DNA of 64,000 bases, taken from assembly GCA_013399855.1 (NCBI GenBank), contig VXAY01001096.1, positions 1 through 64,000 of the forward strand. Direction: 5' to 3'. Below the pieces are notes generated by a model. It was given only the letters and a program-made list of their open reading frames with translations, had not been told where the DNA came from and searched no databases. Source of the DNA: Oxyruncus cristatus. Its lineage: Eukaryota > Chordata > Aves > Passeriformes > Cotingidae. This document shows positions 50,558 to 64,000 of the stretch, piece by piece; the first letter of the stretch is position 1; every line of letters begins with the position of its first letter. The position numbers and the translations under genes were made by a program.

Positions 50558-53500
50558 TTGCCTCCTTGAAATGTGCTTGGTGGACAGCAGCTTGATGATT
50601 GGCAGCACAAATAGAAGACAAACGAGAAAGCCTTCAATCTGCAGCTGATGCACAGGAAGAACATGGGGAGCTGAGTTTACAATAGAGAAAACATTACCAA
50701 GCTAATGGCACAGGCAATCGTTTGACCACCATGCATCTCTGATAGCAGCAGGGCATCCATTTGCAGTTAAGTGTTAGAGTACCTTTTTGCTTTCTCTGAC
50801 CACTGCAGGGGTAAAACAACCCAGTGCGTGAAACCCACTGACTGGTAATAAATTACTATATTGGATACTTTTTGTTTTCTTTCAGCAATGACTTTACTGT
50901 GTATTCTTGCTATCATTACCAATTAAAGTGGAGATCACGTTAGCAAGCTGTATCTAACTGTATATCAGTCCCTTTGCTCCAATTGCTTTGGCAAGTACCA
51001 CAGGGTCAAGAGGCTCCTTTGACCTTTATCAGCTAAGTCTCTCTGACCACTCACTATTTGAAGCAATCTCAGCTGAACAGATGGACACTTTTGCAGACTC
51101 TATAAAGCTTAGAATATAAAGATAAATGAAATTGTGTTCAGGGCTTCAAACTGGTTTATGAGCATAAAATATTGTTAGCAAGTTCCCCAAAAATCTCAGA
51201 TTTCAAATAGCTCATCTTAAATCTACACCAGGAACACACCACCTCTTTACCTACTAAGAAATCGTATTTTTTTGCTGTGGTTTCTACATAAAAAACTAAA
51301 AACCTCAGTGTAACTTACATGTCTAATTAGCACTAAGTCAATTCTGAATTTAGAAAGCCTAATTTAATTAATTTGATCATTAAAAGAAAATCAAGAAGAA
51401 AAATTAATATAGCTTTTTCCCATGACAGTGGCACAGCACACCATCAAACAGATCATTCAGTGGAAGAGTACTAAAAGCATTGGAGAGTACACACCATTCA
51501 GAGAAGGCTTGGACCTTCATTTCAGATTTCTCTATATTTCTTAAAGTGCTTGCTCTTTAAAAGATTGCACCAAAATTCTAGTCATACAATACATAAGAGA
51601 AACTTCAAATTCTCCAGGTGATGCTTGAATAACTGTTAATAATTAGATATAAATATGATCTTCCTATCATATTTATCTATCTATTCGTAATTTAAAAATT
51701 ATCTACTGCTCAACAACAACATTGAATGGTGTGTTATTTGAGGTAAATCACATCAGCAAACGTGCCTTCTTCACTTCATAACATTTTTGCAATACACAGC
51801 TGTCTTATTTTCTTGTTCTGCTGAAAGGATGAGCAATCCAGGAGATGTGCAAAGGTGCATTTAGTTAAAAATAGTTACACAAACAGCAGGTATATAATTG
51901 AAATAGCACTTAAACATACACCATGCACCATCTCTGAAAGAGCCTGCAGAGGAAGAAAGGATGCAAATTATCAGCTACACTCTCATCTCCCCATAAAAAC
52001 CTGATGCACTTTCTAATCCAATATTAGCTCCTATCAGCAGTCCACACATCACACTTCCATGTCCAACCCTGCCCACCTCCTGGAGCTTTGAATTTAGGGA
52101 GCATTTGAAGAGTTTCTGTCACTAAAAGTATCCACAGCCTCCCAGAAAGCACGAACAGGGAAGGCCTACCCACGCCAGAGCAAGGTTGGCCTTGTGCACG
52201 AGTGTCATACAGAGTTATGGTGTCACTGTTCCAAGGTCATTCATGTTCCTTACCTTCACACACTTCACTCAGTCACAGGACAGAAGATCCTCTTGAGGGG
52301 GGCATTGAGAACTATTTTCCTTATTAATTTACCCTTTTTAAACCTCAGTACTCACATATAAAGGACTACATGTACAAAGCCTGGGGTCAATAGTAGTGCC
52401 CCAGTCTGCTTTCACATGCAATTTATGCTTGACATGAGGCTGCCTCACTCGGACAATGCAGTCCCAAATACGTGTCAATTCATGACAAATTTTACCACGT
52501 AAACTAGTTTGCTTTGAACTTGCCTTTCATTTCTTTTATCATAGTATTCATTACAACAGTTCTGGTCATATTACTGAGGGTGCCCCCAGATCCTCCTAAA
52601 ATCCACCTCCCATAAAGAAAAGTCTACAATATTTTGAGGTTGCATCACTGGTGTTTATCCATGAACCAAATCGCAACAACCTCTTTCCTTCTAACACTAA
52701 TCTTTCTCCCTTTTTTCTTTTTTAAAAATCCAGTGGAGAACATTACTGTCTTCACAGCACATCCAGCAGTAACTGTAGCACCACTCCTGATGAGTTTGTG
52801 GCGCAATCTAAGCAATTAGGGCAAGGAGCCTTCAAGCTCAAGCTGTGTAATGAGTAGACTAAGGACTGAAGAAGCCCTCTTTTTATCATGTGTGGAAGGC
52901 CACTGTCAGGCAGATTGGTGTCCAGATGGATCTACTGGGCATTTTAATTGTTCAGGAAGAACTGCTAACACATCTATTGGTCAATGCAGAGATCTGGTAT
53001 GAAAAATCAAATGCTTCTCAAATTTTGTTTTCAAGTTAACACTATCTCTGTCTCCATCACAAATACTGAACCTTTTTATTGGATTTAACTAAAGTGTACA
53101 TATAAAGGTGATCCTGGAGACTAATCATAAAAAGATAAAGAATTAACAAGCAAGTAAAGCTAATATACAAAGTATTCTTCACATAAGTTTTCAACACTAG
53201 GAAACAAGTTTCTTGGTTTTTTATTTTTTTCAGGCAAACACTTGAAGAAATATATACAATATACAGACTATTTATACAGACAACTTTTGCTCTGCTCTAG
53301 AACTCATATCACCTGTCTGGGCACACTATCAGAAATTTTAAACAAATACTCTTGACAAAGTCTTGTCTAATAATTTTACCCTAGAAAGAACATAAAAGTG
53401 AACTGGAGATCCACTCATCTCAGACTAAGATCTATTTCTGACATGGGTAGTCTCCGCACCATGAAAAGCTTAGATGGAAGGAAAGAATAAGGTGGGTTTT

Positions 53501-55845
53501 AAATTAAATATTTTTACACTCTATATTCAAATACTCTGTTTATATTTTAATCTATTAACTTCTTCAGAATGTAGAAGTAAATTTCCTAACCACATCTTCA
53601 GCAATATTTAGGGCTCAGTGACAGGTGGTAGCAAAAATATTTTCATCCTCACTCAGCACTTAAGGAAAGTCATAAGATGGAACATCTCTAAAGTTTCCTT
53701 GATCATCAACTGAACAAACAATGCTACAGCCATCCAAAAACAGGCTACTGACTCAGGATTTAGGAACTATTATACTGAACAATTTACTGGATGAATGAAC
53801 ATCAAAATATCTGTGATAATGCTGAACACAGGTACTGCCAACATGACCTTAGGAAGAGGGCGAAAGCATGAGAATATTGCTTTGTCCTAAGAAGGACTGA
53901 TGCATATAAAAATTAAGTTACCAAACCATGTCTGAGTGCTGACTCCAGCTGAAATAACATTTGCCCCAGGCTGTACTGACAGTGCATTTCCTACCTTGGA
54001 TTATAAGAATTCGAACCACAAAATGTATCTACATAAAAGTTCTGGATCAAATCACAAGACAAAGAGCAAAAAAAAAGTGGGATTAAATTCTTATATATTA
54101 AAATCCTGTGCATCCTAGAAAGTGCCATTCTCGAAAACTCAGTAACAGGCAAGCTGGTCTTAGAATGTTACAGGGTCTGAAGAATCAGGATGGCAGCTGA
54201 GTTTCTGTGCACATAGATTTCAAACTATTCTTTCCTAGAGACCTGTTCAATCTTACTGCATGGGCTTCCAGAAGGACAACACTTGAAAAGAAACATTCTC
54301 AGATGCCTGCTTGGATGACCCACTCTTTCCCATAAGTACTGCAAAAACCAAATCTGACTACTAGAACAAATTAGGTTTGAAAATTAATATATAAAAACTA
54401 TGTAACCACTGCTGTTACTTTATCTGAAATTGAACCACAGATTAGTCTAGGATTTTATTTCTGCTATTTAAATGAGAATAGCTATCAGAAGGAAAGCAGC
54501 AGATAGCAAGTCTTTCTTTTGCAGAGTAAGGTTTGTTTGCCGCAAGTCCCATTTCTAAAATACATTTCAGATGCTGATGTGCTTCTGACAAAGTCACTGT
54601 TGTGGTTTTTTTTAAAATAGTTGTGTGAGGTGGAAACCTAGGAAAGCCTCACACTGAATTTACTCTGAATTCCTGTTAATATTTTTCTTTGCTAAAGTAA
54701 TACTGATTAAACAATAAGAGGTCAGGAATTCAATTGGACACCATCAGACAATATGAAAATATAAATATCAGAACAAAGATGATGTAATTTATTTTAGAAC
54801 TAGGTTCTAAGAGGAAGTAGAAGGAAAATCAGCTAGGCTGATAAACAGAAGAAATCACACCTTATGGACTAGAAAGTAATAAAGGTAAAATCTAAGAGAA
54901 GAAAATTCAACCTGCGACCAACTCCACATCTAGACCTAAAAGAAACAGTCCTAAGTGGTAAATAAGATCATGAACAGCACTTTCACAAAATAGGAACTGT
55001 TTTTCTAATTATAAAGATATGTCCCTTAAAAAAAGAAAAAGCAAACTTAGTGTTCAAGAAACAGGGACAGAGAAGGGAATTGCAGTGTGGCAGTGGAGGG
55101 ATGGGAGAAGACAAAGATGACAGCAATAGCTGGGTTAGCTTCAAAAATCATCCTTCAACATGACAGAATTCACAAGGACTGCTGACATTGACCTCAGATT
55201 TATTTCTAGTAGGACACCATATCACCTTGTTTAGCTTTATCACATGGTCCAGTTAGTGGTCTAGGCAGGGGAAACAAAAATTTTAAGTCAGTCACCCTCA
55301 GTAAGGTAACAGAAGACAAGCTTGTAAAAGTATCTAGAAAGAGGGTCAGAAGCCTTGAAATAAATAGCTAGGGCTTATTATCAGATTTCTGTCAGACTGT
55401 GTTGATTGCCAGCCACATCTGCAAGATTAAAATGCGCTACAAGATCACAATGGCAACTTTTTGCTTCCATTTTGCTTTGAGGTGATCAGTGGAGAAAACA
55501 CGAATCAACAAACTCTTGACCTGGTGGACCATTTCAAAAACTACAGTAACTTTCATCAGAAATGGCATGTGGTCAAAGCTATCAATAGCTCTCAGGATCA
55601 TGATTCCTTATAACTGGTACAAATTTAATCTCATAACTCTGAAGTTATTTCTTCACTGTAGTTATGTTGCTACTCTGGTCCCTTGATAAAATACTTAACT
55701 GTGAAAGTTCACAAGAAATGTAGTATTGAAATGCTTTGCAACTGCATTATAGAGGGAAAAATGTATCTGTACATATCAAGCTCTTTTTTTCTTATTACAC
55801 TTATTTAATCTACTACTAAATAAAGCTACTGAACACTGGTTTCAC

Positions 55846-55859
55846 AAAAAAAAAAAAAA
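55846..55859. repeat. A14 homopolymer
   Basis: Fourteen A on the plus strand in intron 14, with no recognised element attached. Confidence 0.9.
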
Positions 55860-57418
55860 GAAATACCCTGGAAGCAACAACATAAGGTTACCAACTTCAA
55901 GGAGAAATACCTATTTTCTCTTTTTGTTTTGTTCTTAATAACCCACAGAAACGATCAAGATCTTTAATTCCCTATAACAATGCTCTAAATATTATAAAAG
56001 GAAAGAAACTTAAGCAATCCATGCCTACAACACCACTGTTTATGGTAACATTCTTGATTTCCTATTTGCTAACTATTATTTGGCATTTGTGCTTGTATCT
56101 CATTTCCATTTTTCTACCAATTTTTCCATCAGTAAGATTTAACTAGTAGTGATCTTGCAGGCTTCCAATAACCATTTTATTTTCGATTTGCTTCCTTTGC
56201 TATTCTAAAACAAATAATCACTATTGTCCTACAGTTTTCATTTATCTTTTACTTATTCTGTGCAGCAACAAAATAGATATTTATTTTATTATTTATAATT
56301 TGACCATTCTTGTCTTTACATATTTTTGTTTAGAGTAGCTATGTATGCTATTATTTAAGTGAATACCAAGATCTTTAGAATATATCAAGCAATACATATA
56401 CCTAACACTCCTATAAAAGTTCACATATAAATAAATATATTTCTCCTGCCATCTTTGTCTTTTCTTAGACACAGAGTAAAAAAATTTCCCTTTTCTGGTC
56501 TAGCTCTTCAGAAGCATAATTCAAGAGTTCGAGGTTTAGCAACCATTGCTCAGGTTTTAGAATCTGCTCTTCCTCCAACATTTTTACACAGAAGATTCTT
56601 ATTATATTATTGAAATCACTAGAAATACTAGTGCATGAGAAACACAGATTTATATCCAAATTACTGAAGCCGAAAAGCTAGGAAGCTTTCTAACATGAAA
56701 GGTTTCAGGAACATCAGGAAAACAATTCCCAGACATATCCAGTTTTGTGTGCATCAATGAAATCTTCATACGACGCACTGAAGCATTTCAATTTTTTTTT
56801 TAAATCAGCTTTTCACACAGATCCAATTTTCAAATACAACTATGACTTAAAGGTATAATGAGAGCTGGTTCCATATAAACACTATGAGCACAGGGTCTAG
56901 TGTGTAGTCTATTGTAATTAAGACCAGTGATTCAATACCTATTGCTACTGGCCAGGTATCATAGCAACCTTGTGTCACTGAATGCTGCTGGAAAACTGTT
57001 CAGCACTAGCAAGACTAGGCTTCAGGAAAATCTACAATGGCACTACAGATTGTCAACATCTGGGGGGATTGTTACAGGGAGAACAACAAAGAAATCTGCT
57101 TTAAAAACCCCCAATATTTAGAAAATTGACAGGGATAGTACAGTGGCACTACAAAAAAGAAAAAAAAAACCAACAAGAGGAAAAGACCATTTTTTTGTCA
57201 TTAGTTACACAACTTATGCACCCACATCCTAATATCCATCCCAGTAAACTGAGAGTTGAAATAAGGCTGCATTATCACACTAATTTCCACAAAGTACTAT
57301 CTTTTTAACGAAACGCAAGCATCATACATCAACATTACTCTGAAAATAAAACAGCCTCACTTTCAAAATAATATTTAAACTTTCACAAATGAGCTCTAGA
57401 TAGTCTTGTATAAATCTG

Positions 57419-57476
57419 AAAAAAAAAAAAAAAAACCAGAAAAAAAGGGACAAAAAAAGAAAAAACAGGTTACTAC
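57419..57476. repeat. A17 run and A-rich tract
   Basis: Seventeen A followed by A-rich sequence with scattered G and C in intron 14. No source element was recognised. Confidence 0.85.
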
Positions 57477-60125
57477 GAACAAGAACCCAATATTGATTTT
57501 TCTGCGGTGCAGTAAAGCATCTCCATTCTATTTGGCTGCTGTCAAAGCCACTCTTTAACAGCTGGAGTCAAATTGCACTATTTACAGCAAGAGCCCTTGT
57601 CAAGTGGACCATAAGTATTCTAACAATACACTATTCAAATGGCACTTTGCCACACAAATTGCTGACTTGATGAATACCCTATGTCAATGACTAAGGCCAA
57701 TATAAAAGTTTCATTTTTATGAGAGGTTTTACATTCACGTATTAAGTAAAGCTTTCTTGAAGAACTATTAAGCTATATATTTTGGGGTCTTTTGACATTA
57801 AAAATAATTAAAATCTGTTTAAATATATCAAGGGGATTTGACAACATTAATATGGATCTTGTGTTAACTGCATTTGTCACAGTCATCTGTTATTGGTACT
57901 CCCACTGGCACGTGCTGCACAATAAAAGAATTAAAATGGTCAAAACACCATGAAATCAAAACATTCTGCCTTTGTATGTGTGATTTACATGATGGCAAAT
58001 GTTTTGAAAGAAAGCCTTTGAAGCTGGACTACTATGTGAGGATATCTTTTTTCTTAGGATTGAGTAGAGAGAGACCATTATTTTGTCTAAAATATAACAT
58101 AAATGGTAAAAACATGTAATAAATAGTAAGGAGAAATGCTGAATATTACTTGCAGCCTTCATGCGGATCATCTCATTGTACAAAAGGATCGCTCACAAGT
58201 ACAAAACCAGGAGGATAGAACGGCTAACCCCTCATCTTCTCTGTTACATAAATTTTCTGAAATTGAGTTCTTAAAATATGCTAAAATTGATGATGTCGAG
58301 GTTTTTTTTGATAGAAACGTTATTAACAATTTAGTATGTTGTTAAATTTCTAACACAATTTGCCAAGGAAGGAAATTTATAATGAAATAGTCATTCTATA
58401 TCGAAACCTTTTGATAATCTGCAAGTTAAATGATAGTTTTATCTGTGTGGTAATTATATGCTTTTATTAATATGGTATGGAATGTTGAAGGCTGATACCC
58501 ACAGCCCTCTCAGTTATTTCACACGATCTCAATTTCCAGAATCTATTTCAAGATGCTAAAACACAAGAAATCAAAAGAGTCAATACAGCACTTTTTGAAA
58601 AACCTAAAAAAAGTTTCCTGCAGAAAAACTGAGAAAAACAGTAGAGTTCATAACAAGCCTTCATTTCAACAATAACAAAACAGGGTTAAAAAAAGCTGCA
58701 GAGCTCCACACTCCTTTTGTGCAGCCTGTGTTGGGCTTCTGGAATAGCATTAAGGGGATGTCCATTGTTATATTCCTCCCAGGTCCAGCTACACTATATA
58801 TATTTAGCCTCCAGCATCTCCCACACCAATCTACAGAACCTTCTCTAACGCAGATTGAAGTGGGAAGAAGCTCTAGATGCAATGGGTGACACATTTTTAA
58901 CAAGTGAAAAGTGGTTTCCCAAGTATAGAACTTCATTTTTTATAAAATTAGACTAACCTAACAGCGTTATAATGACAAAAAAAAAAGTGAAATTAAAAAA
59001 AAAAAGTATTTTGACAGGACAAGTCTAAAAGACATCAGTAACATTCTCAATAACATGTTTTTATTTGGAAAAGATAATTAATGAACACTTCAACAAGAAA
59101 ATGGAACATTGTATTGAGAAATTAGAGCAGCCAAGATGAATATCTGATCAAGAAAAACACTAAAAATTATTACACTTCCACTGTTGCCTACTGTGATATT
59201 TCCTCTCATTTAAGATCATGATAATTCCCAAAGCACGTTAAACTCCACACTTGAAAATTGACAAAAAACTATTTTCCCATATTCCATAAGCAGCACATTT
59301 TCTTTCCTGCCACTTTGTTAAATCCATGTAATTTTCAATTTAACCTAAGTAAACGTTTCAATCCATTCCTAAAACTTCACTCCCAACAACTCCCAAAACT
59401 TTCTGCCTTTGTTCCTATTTAAAAAGGAAGGAAGAAACTATTCCTTTTAATAAACAAGGAGATCAGATTCTGTGTCAATGGCCAACTAGTGCACCATCTG
59501 CCCCACAACATGCTCAGCAGGATTTCGCTCTAATAAGACTTTTCAGAAAATGGGATCAAAAACAACTTTAGAAATCAGACTAAGGTTAGTAAGAGGTCAA
59601 AGAGAAATATTAAGAGTTAAACTACAATCATTACAAACCTAATGTTATGTGTAAATTTGTAGATACAATGAAGAAAAGACCAGAAAATTCAAGAACTAGG
59701 ACTTGGATTAAGCTGTACTTTATCAGAGAGTTTTGAAATACCCAGTGCTTCATTTACTATAATTAATAAAGCCAGAAAAAGGCCAGAGACCATCCTCAAG
59801 TCTGTTTCTACATGTGAGTTGAGGAAAAGCATTTTTCATTTTTGGTACTTGTGGGAAAATAGTTTCTATCTCCATTGAGGAAATCAGACATGACTTCCTC
59901 TGTTTATTGAGAACAGAATTCCCAAAATCCATTGATTACAAAGCGGTGGTTTTCTAATGAAATAGGGTTGAAGGCATAAAAACTGAGCCAGTCAGAAGAG
60001 GCCTTTATAAACTTAAAACCAAGCCACATGGCACTTATACACAGCTACACATCAGTGAGGGTTTAAGGGTAAAGAATTTGGATAACAACTCATTACTCAA
60101 GAAAAGTTCTACTCCTCCTTCTTAC

Positions 60126-60331
60126 CTTATCTGAAGACTTTTCTGCATGAGTGAGGTTGTAAGGGCCCATGCCATGCTTACAGGAGCTAGAATGTTTGTA
60201 TCCGGAATTCTTATTTCTTTTTGACTCTTGAGATACAGGAAGGAGAGCATCTGCCACTAAGTATTCTGAATCTTCAATAGCAGTAAGAATTGCTCTCGCT
60301 GTTTCACCCGTTTCATGTCGTTCCAGGGTGC
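60126..60331 (-). CDS. WDR72: WDR72 internal exon (about exon 14)
   Basis: Coding exon of WDR72, a cytoplasmic/vesicle-associated WD-repeat protein related to WDR7 (rabconnectin-3 beta), linked in mammals to endosomal trafficking and V-ATPase-dependent acidification. The acceptor is tttctccag and the donor AAG|gtaag. The exon is 206 nt: two bases finishing a split codon, then 68 codons, ending at phase 0. The product starts TLERHETGETARAIL, aligning with the point where WDR7 leaves its N-terminal WD-repeat block (TGALDRCVMGITAVEIL). It continues with an acidic helix-like stretch (AIEDSEYLVADALLP) and a basic, poorly conserved linker (KRNKNSGYKHSSCKHG). No stop or frameshift is present. The phase-0 end fits the start of the large exon at 43713. 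The preceding exon, which should end in the last WD repeat, was not found before 64000. Confidence 0.9.
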
Positions 60332-63300
60332 CTGGAGAAACACAAGAGAGGCTGTAACTTTTTCAAGGAACTACAGTATTCCAGATCTCTGTGGAAGGAT
60401 CATAGTATTAACATAGTACACTTCATGTGTGCAAGCATTTACAGATGAGGCAATTTATTCCTCATTTTTTGGAGCTTAAAAATATAATTTTGCACAACGG
60501 TCTATTCTACAGTATTGCTGTTAAAAAAAAATAAAGCTTAATTTCTAAAGAAATCAGTGTAACAAAACTTTGTTTCAGATTAAAAGCATCTCCAGGTATT
60601 TTATATATGTGAAGTGAGATGCAGTTTTCAAAAGGAGACAAGAATATTCATGAAAATACCAGTTTCCCAAACTGTTCAAAAGAGCAACTTGTTTTCTTCT
60701 CACAAAGCCCTCTCAGAACATCTGTACCATTAACAGTGTAAATAATAACACATTTATGGAATATTTTAGTGCTGTCCTCTAGCGTTCTAGATTACAAATA
60801 GCAAGGGAAAGCTCAATCTTTTCATTCCATTCCTAAAAGTGTCAGAGGTAAATATGGTTTGTAAACACCTGAATATACATGTGGCTCAGTCATCAGGGAT
60901 TTGAATTCAATGTTTCAGAGACTATATCAGCACTTGTGTGGCTTTAGAGAAGCTGATTCCTCCAGCTGTTATACCCAGTTACAGTATTTTAGTAAAAATT
61001 TATTTAGTAATAATTTTAGTAATAGTGCTTTATTTGTAACTCACATTAAAGATATCTAAACTGAGATTAAATATCTTTGAAATGAGCTACTATTATATAC
61101 TGCACATTTCCTATAGGAATTAAAAGAAATTGCTGAAATAGAATGTTTCCTATAAATATCAGAGATAAAATACATCTGAAGGATTTTTCAAGTATTAAAT
61201 ATCAGCTATAACGTGAAATGTTTTTCCCTTAAGTTTGAATTCTTTCTACCCTCAAGTAATACAACATGAATTTTCCCTTTCACTGCTACAAGAAAAAAAA
61301 TGTGTAACATTGAAGTTCTATCAGTAACACCTGCTAAAAATATTGGACTGGGATTGAGGGATCTCATACAATAAGTGTTTGTGTGTATATGTGTGTATAA
61401 AATCTCTTTATCTGAAATTATTTCTCTGAAACTCATCCATTTCTGTTCACCGTAGCATCACCTCTGTTACTCTTATGACAAAGAGTCTTTGAATTCAGAG
61501 CAGGAAAAAAAAAAAGAAAAAGGCAGCTGATTCTTTGTCCCCTTCAAAAATCAGTTTAATACCACAGACTGCTGTAATATTACACTGAAAAAAAATAAGG
61601 ATCAGAAGTTGTTTTTCTTAAATTTTCTTAATCCCTCCCCAGCACTTGCAGCCAGCGTGAAGGACCATTACAGAATCGTATATTTACTGAAAGGATAAGT
61701 TGCCCAAAGCTCTTCCTAGTTAGACTGTCCACAAATACTTGGACAGACCACACTGGCTATAAAGACCCCAACACTGCAACATTTCAGTATTTCAGGAACA
61801 CAAGAACTCTTAGTGGATGCCTGCAAAGGAGGATTATACAGCTCACACTAAACATGAGCAAACATTCTTAAAAGTATTGCAGTGTTTGAAAAGTTAAGAA
61901 GTTTGGAAATAATACAGTCACTGAGCTAATATTATTTTGGCCTCTTAATATATGTAATGTAAACTGTCAAGCTGTAAGCATGTCTTGTTTCCCCACAGGA
62001 CTCCCTGGATTATTCAGAGGAAAAGATAAAGTTCACGAAGGCAGTAGTTGTTCTCCCTTCTGTCAAGTGTGGGGGACTAAGCTTTCTCCACCACCTTCTG
62101 TGGAGAGTTCACTATGCAGGGCATATTTGTATGTCTGTGCATACTTACATATATCAGACTCATTTTCTGCAACACTTCTGTCAGTGCAACTCACTGCCAG
62201 AGTCCTCAAGTGCTTCAGAAGGACAATTACCATAATTTGCCTCTGAAATTACCAGGTATCCTGCTATTTTTATGGATGAGGATCTAAGGCAGAAATTGCA
62301 ATCAATTGTTGATAAATCCAAGGATTTTGGGGGGATGGTGTTAAATTTCAAAGACCTGATTGTACACAGTCTTTAGTATTAGAGAGAACTTCAAAACAGG
62401 TTTTGTGAGCTCCAGATGCATGACTGCCTCACCACCAGTCATCCCTCAGTCAGACCATTCTGTGGGAGAATCTTGCGGATATGTAAGAGAATACCATTTA
62501 GTTAAGGCTTTCATACTACAGTGGCAAAAGAGGATAAAACTGTTTCCAACAAAAAGGAAGATTTGAGTTGTCTCTGTATCCTCCTGGGTGTACATGTACA
62601 CATAGGAGTAAAAATAAAAATATATTTAAGCCTTGTGTTATTTTCCATATATATCAGACCTCCTCCCTGGCAACAGTTTCAGAGCCAAATTTTCACCTCC
62701 TGGTGGAAGAAAAAGAATTTAATTGACAGAAAAAGAGACAGACCAGAATGAGTGGTAAGTTACAAAAAAAGGGGACAGCAGAATTTCACCATCTGAATGG
62801 AATATGCAGGTATTCCTAAAGTACACAAAAGCAAATTGATATTTTATATATTCTACACACACATACATATCTTATTTAAACAGATGACAGATCTGCTTCT
62901 ACATGTTATAGAATTATGGACGCGAACTGAGAAACCACCCAGCAGGTGGTTGGGTTACTGAACACTCCTGCTACCACCAAACTCTTTTCAAACTATCAAT
63001 GGTGGGACAATGCCATTGAAAAACCATTTTTTTTATGAGTAGTCTGGAGAAGAGAAAATTAACATCAACGGAAAAATCCCTCCTGGTTCATACTTGGCCT
63101 CTTGCATAGAGGAGTTACAATCGCTTTGGTTTTTTAATTTTTATTTTTTAAGGCATATTTATAGAGAGAAACATTGAATAGAAACTGCCCTGGACAAGCA
63201 GCTTGGTTTCTTACTGACAGAACATTATATCACAAAATCAATTTGAAAAAACTCAGATTTACATCTTGAAATAATTTATACATCATTTGTAACAGCTATC

Positions 63301-64000
63301 TCAAATCCCTCTAAGTAGCACCTTCCAGAAGATGATTACTTAAAAAACCACATGCATATAATGCCTAATCACGTTCTCTATATGCGTGCATCTATTTGTA
63401 GAGGTTTGTGTGTACAGCTGGACCTACAAGAAAATGGCACCAAGTGCATAACAAAATGTGTATGAAGGGGGTGGGTGATCATGACCATATTATTAAGTAT
63501 TTATACTACAGTTGTTCTAAAGAGCCCAAAATACCCATTTACAAAGCGAGTAGGTGGCAGAGCCAAAATAAGGAAGAGCCCTGGATTTTATGATTTCTGA
63601 ATACATCTTTCAGAGACACAAAAGGGAGGTGGGTGAGGGGAAAGGAATTAGAAGCCTGTGTATATGACAAGGACTTTCTGACCACTGTAAACAGCCACAA
63701 GAATATGGGGGCACAGCTGCTATTGTTCAGAAACAGTTACTTGGTAGGAATATGTTGTCTTGGATTTTAAGGGAAAATAATGAAGAGTAAGAAAAAACAA
63801 AGCCTGTACATGAGAGTAAAGGAAACAGAGCAGAAATAAAGACTACTCTCAAACCTTAAGTATTTTAAACACAAATGAGCCTGAATCTCAATTGGGAGTG
63901 TAAAATAACAATGGATGAACAAGAAAAGATAGGGGTGTCTGTACAGCAGCAACACCACTGCTCTGACCCCCTACTATACATACAAAATACAGGAAAAGAA
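60332..64000 (-). other. WDR72 intron 13 (partial)
   Basis: This is intron upstream of the 60126-60331 exon. I looked on the minus strand for an exon ending in a WD-repeat motif (V-x-x-W-x-x-x-T-G) with a phase-1 donor and found none that convinces; the exon-like stretch 62149-62242 is discussed in the findings. No repeats of known family were recognised. Short A runs occur near 61506-61520 and 60520-60530. Confidence 0.75.

Larger units (their letters stand above)
43714..60125 (-). other. WDR72 intron 14 (16.4 kb)
   Basis: The largest intron in the window, bounded by gtaag (60121-60125) and ttctttcag (43714 side). It contains a CR1 fragment at 47618-48057 and A-homopolymers at 50540-50557, 55846-55859 and 57419-57435. 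The many short open frames show no splice support or family resemblance. Nothing else was recognised. Confidence 0.85.

Noticed and set aside
60648..60677. Minus-strand TVWETG-like peptide, considered as the end of the missing WD-repeat exon
   Set aside because: A TGA lies just before it in the same frame and there is no acceptor that would give a usable exon.
1..64000. CRISPR arrays, tRNA or rRNA genes, operons, bacterial or viral gene clusters
   Set aside because: No spaced direct repeats, no cloverleaf with expected box sequences, and no retroviral gag, pol or env coding seen by eye. All signals fit vertebrate nuclear DNA.

Overview
This window looks like a piece of a bird (or close sauropsid) nuclear genome. 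It is AT-rich and intron-rich, with very low coding density. It carries at least four pieces of CR1 non-LTR retrotransposon of the avian type, one of them ending in the (CACAGAAT) repeat that marks the CR1 3' end. There is no bacterial-style gene packing, no operon and no CRISPR array.

One protein-coding gene is supported: the 3' half of WDR72 (WD repeat domain 72, a paralogue of WDR7), on the minus strand. It enters at the right edge and runs leftwards. Five exons fit together: 60126-60331, 42899-43713 (the large one), 39125-39216, 36141-36223 and 31070-31181. Each has GT-AG splice sites and an open frame, and the codon phase matches across every junction (0, 2, 1, 0). A sixth exon at 30173-30291 has a strong acceptor and matching phase, and would close the protein with a TGA. 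It is proposed as the terminal coding exon but is less certain. Together they encode about 433 residues plus a possible 39-residue end. They correspond to the C-terminal part of WDR72 after the N-terminal WD repeats. Earlier exons must lie beyond position 64000.

Layout from left to right: 1-29344 is flank beyond the WDR72 3' end, with no gene I can recognise. It holds a CR1 fragment, a long AAAAG microsatellite containing the only N, a 39-bp tandem duplication, an A/C-only stretch, two perfect hairpins and a short segment resembling the proteasome activator PA28. Next, 29345-30172 is a possible 3' UTR. From 30173 to 60331 lie the WDR72 exons and introns; three further CR1 fragments sit in introns 18, 16 and 14. 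Finally, 60332-64000 is part of the intron upstream.

The most interesting points are an intact-looking WDR72 tail in a probable bird, although the mammalian gene is best known for tooth enamel, and the short candidate terminal exon next to a CR1 insertion. I did not find a convincing new biological system. Exon numbers follow human WDR72 as I remember it and are approximate.
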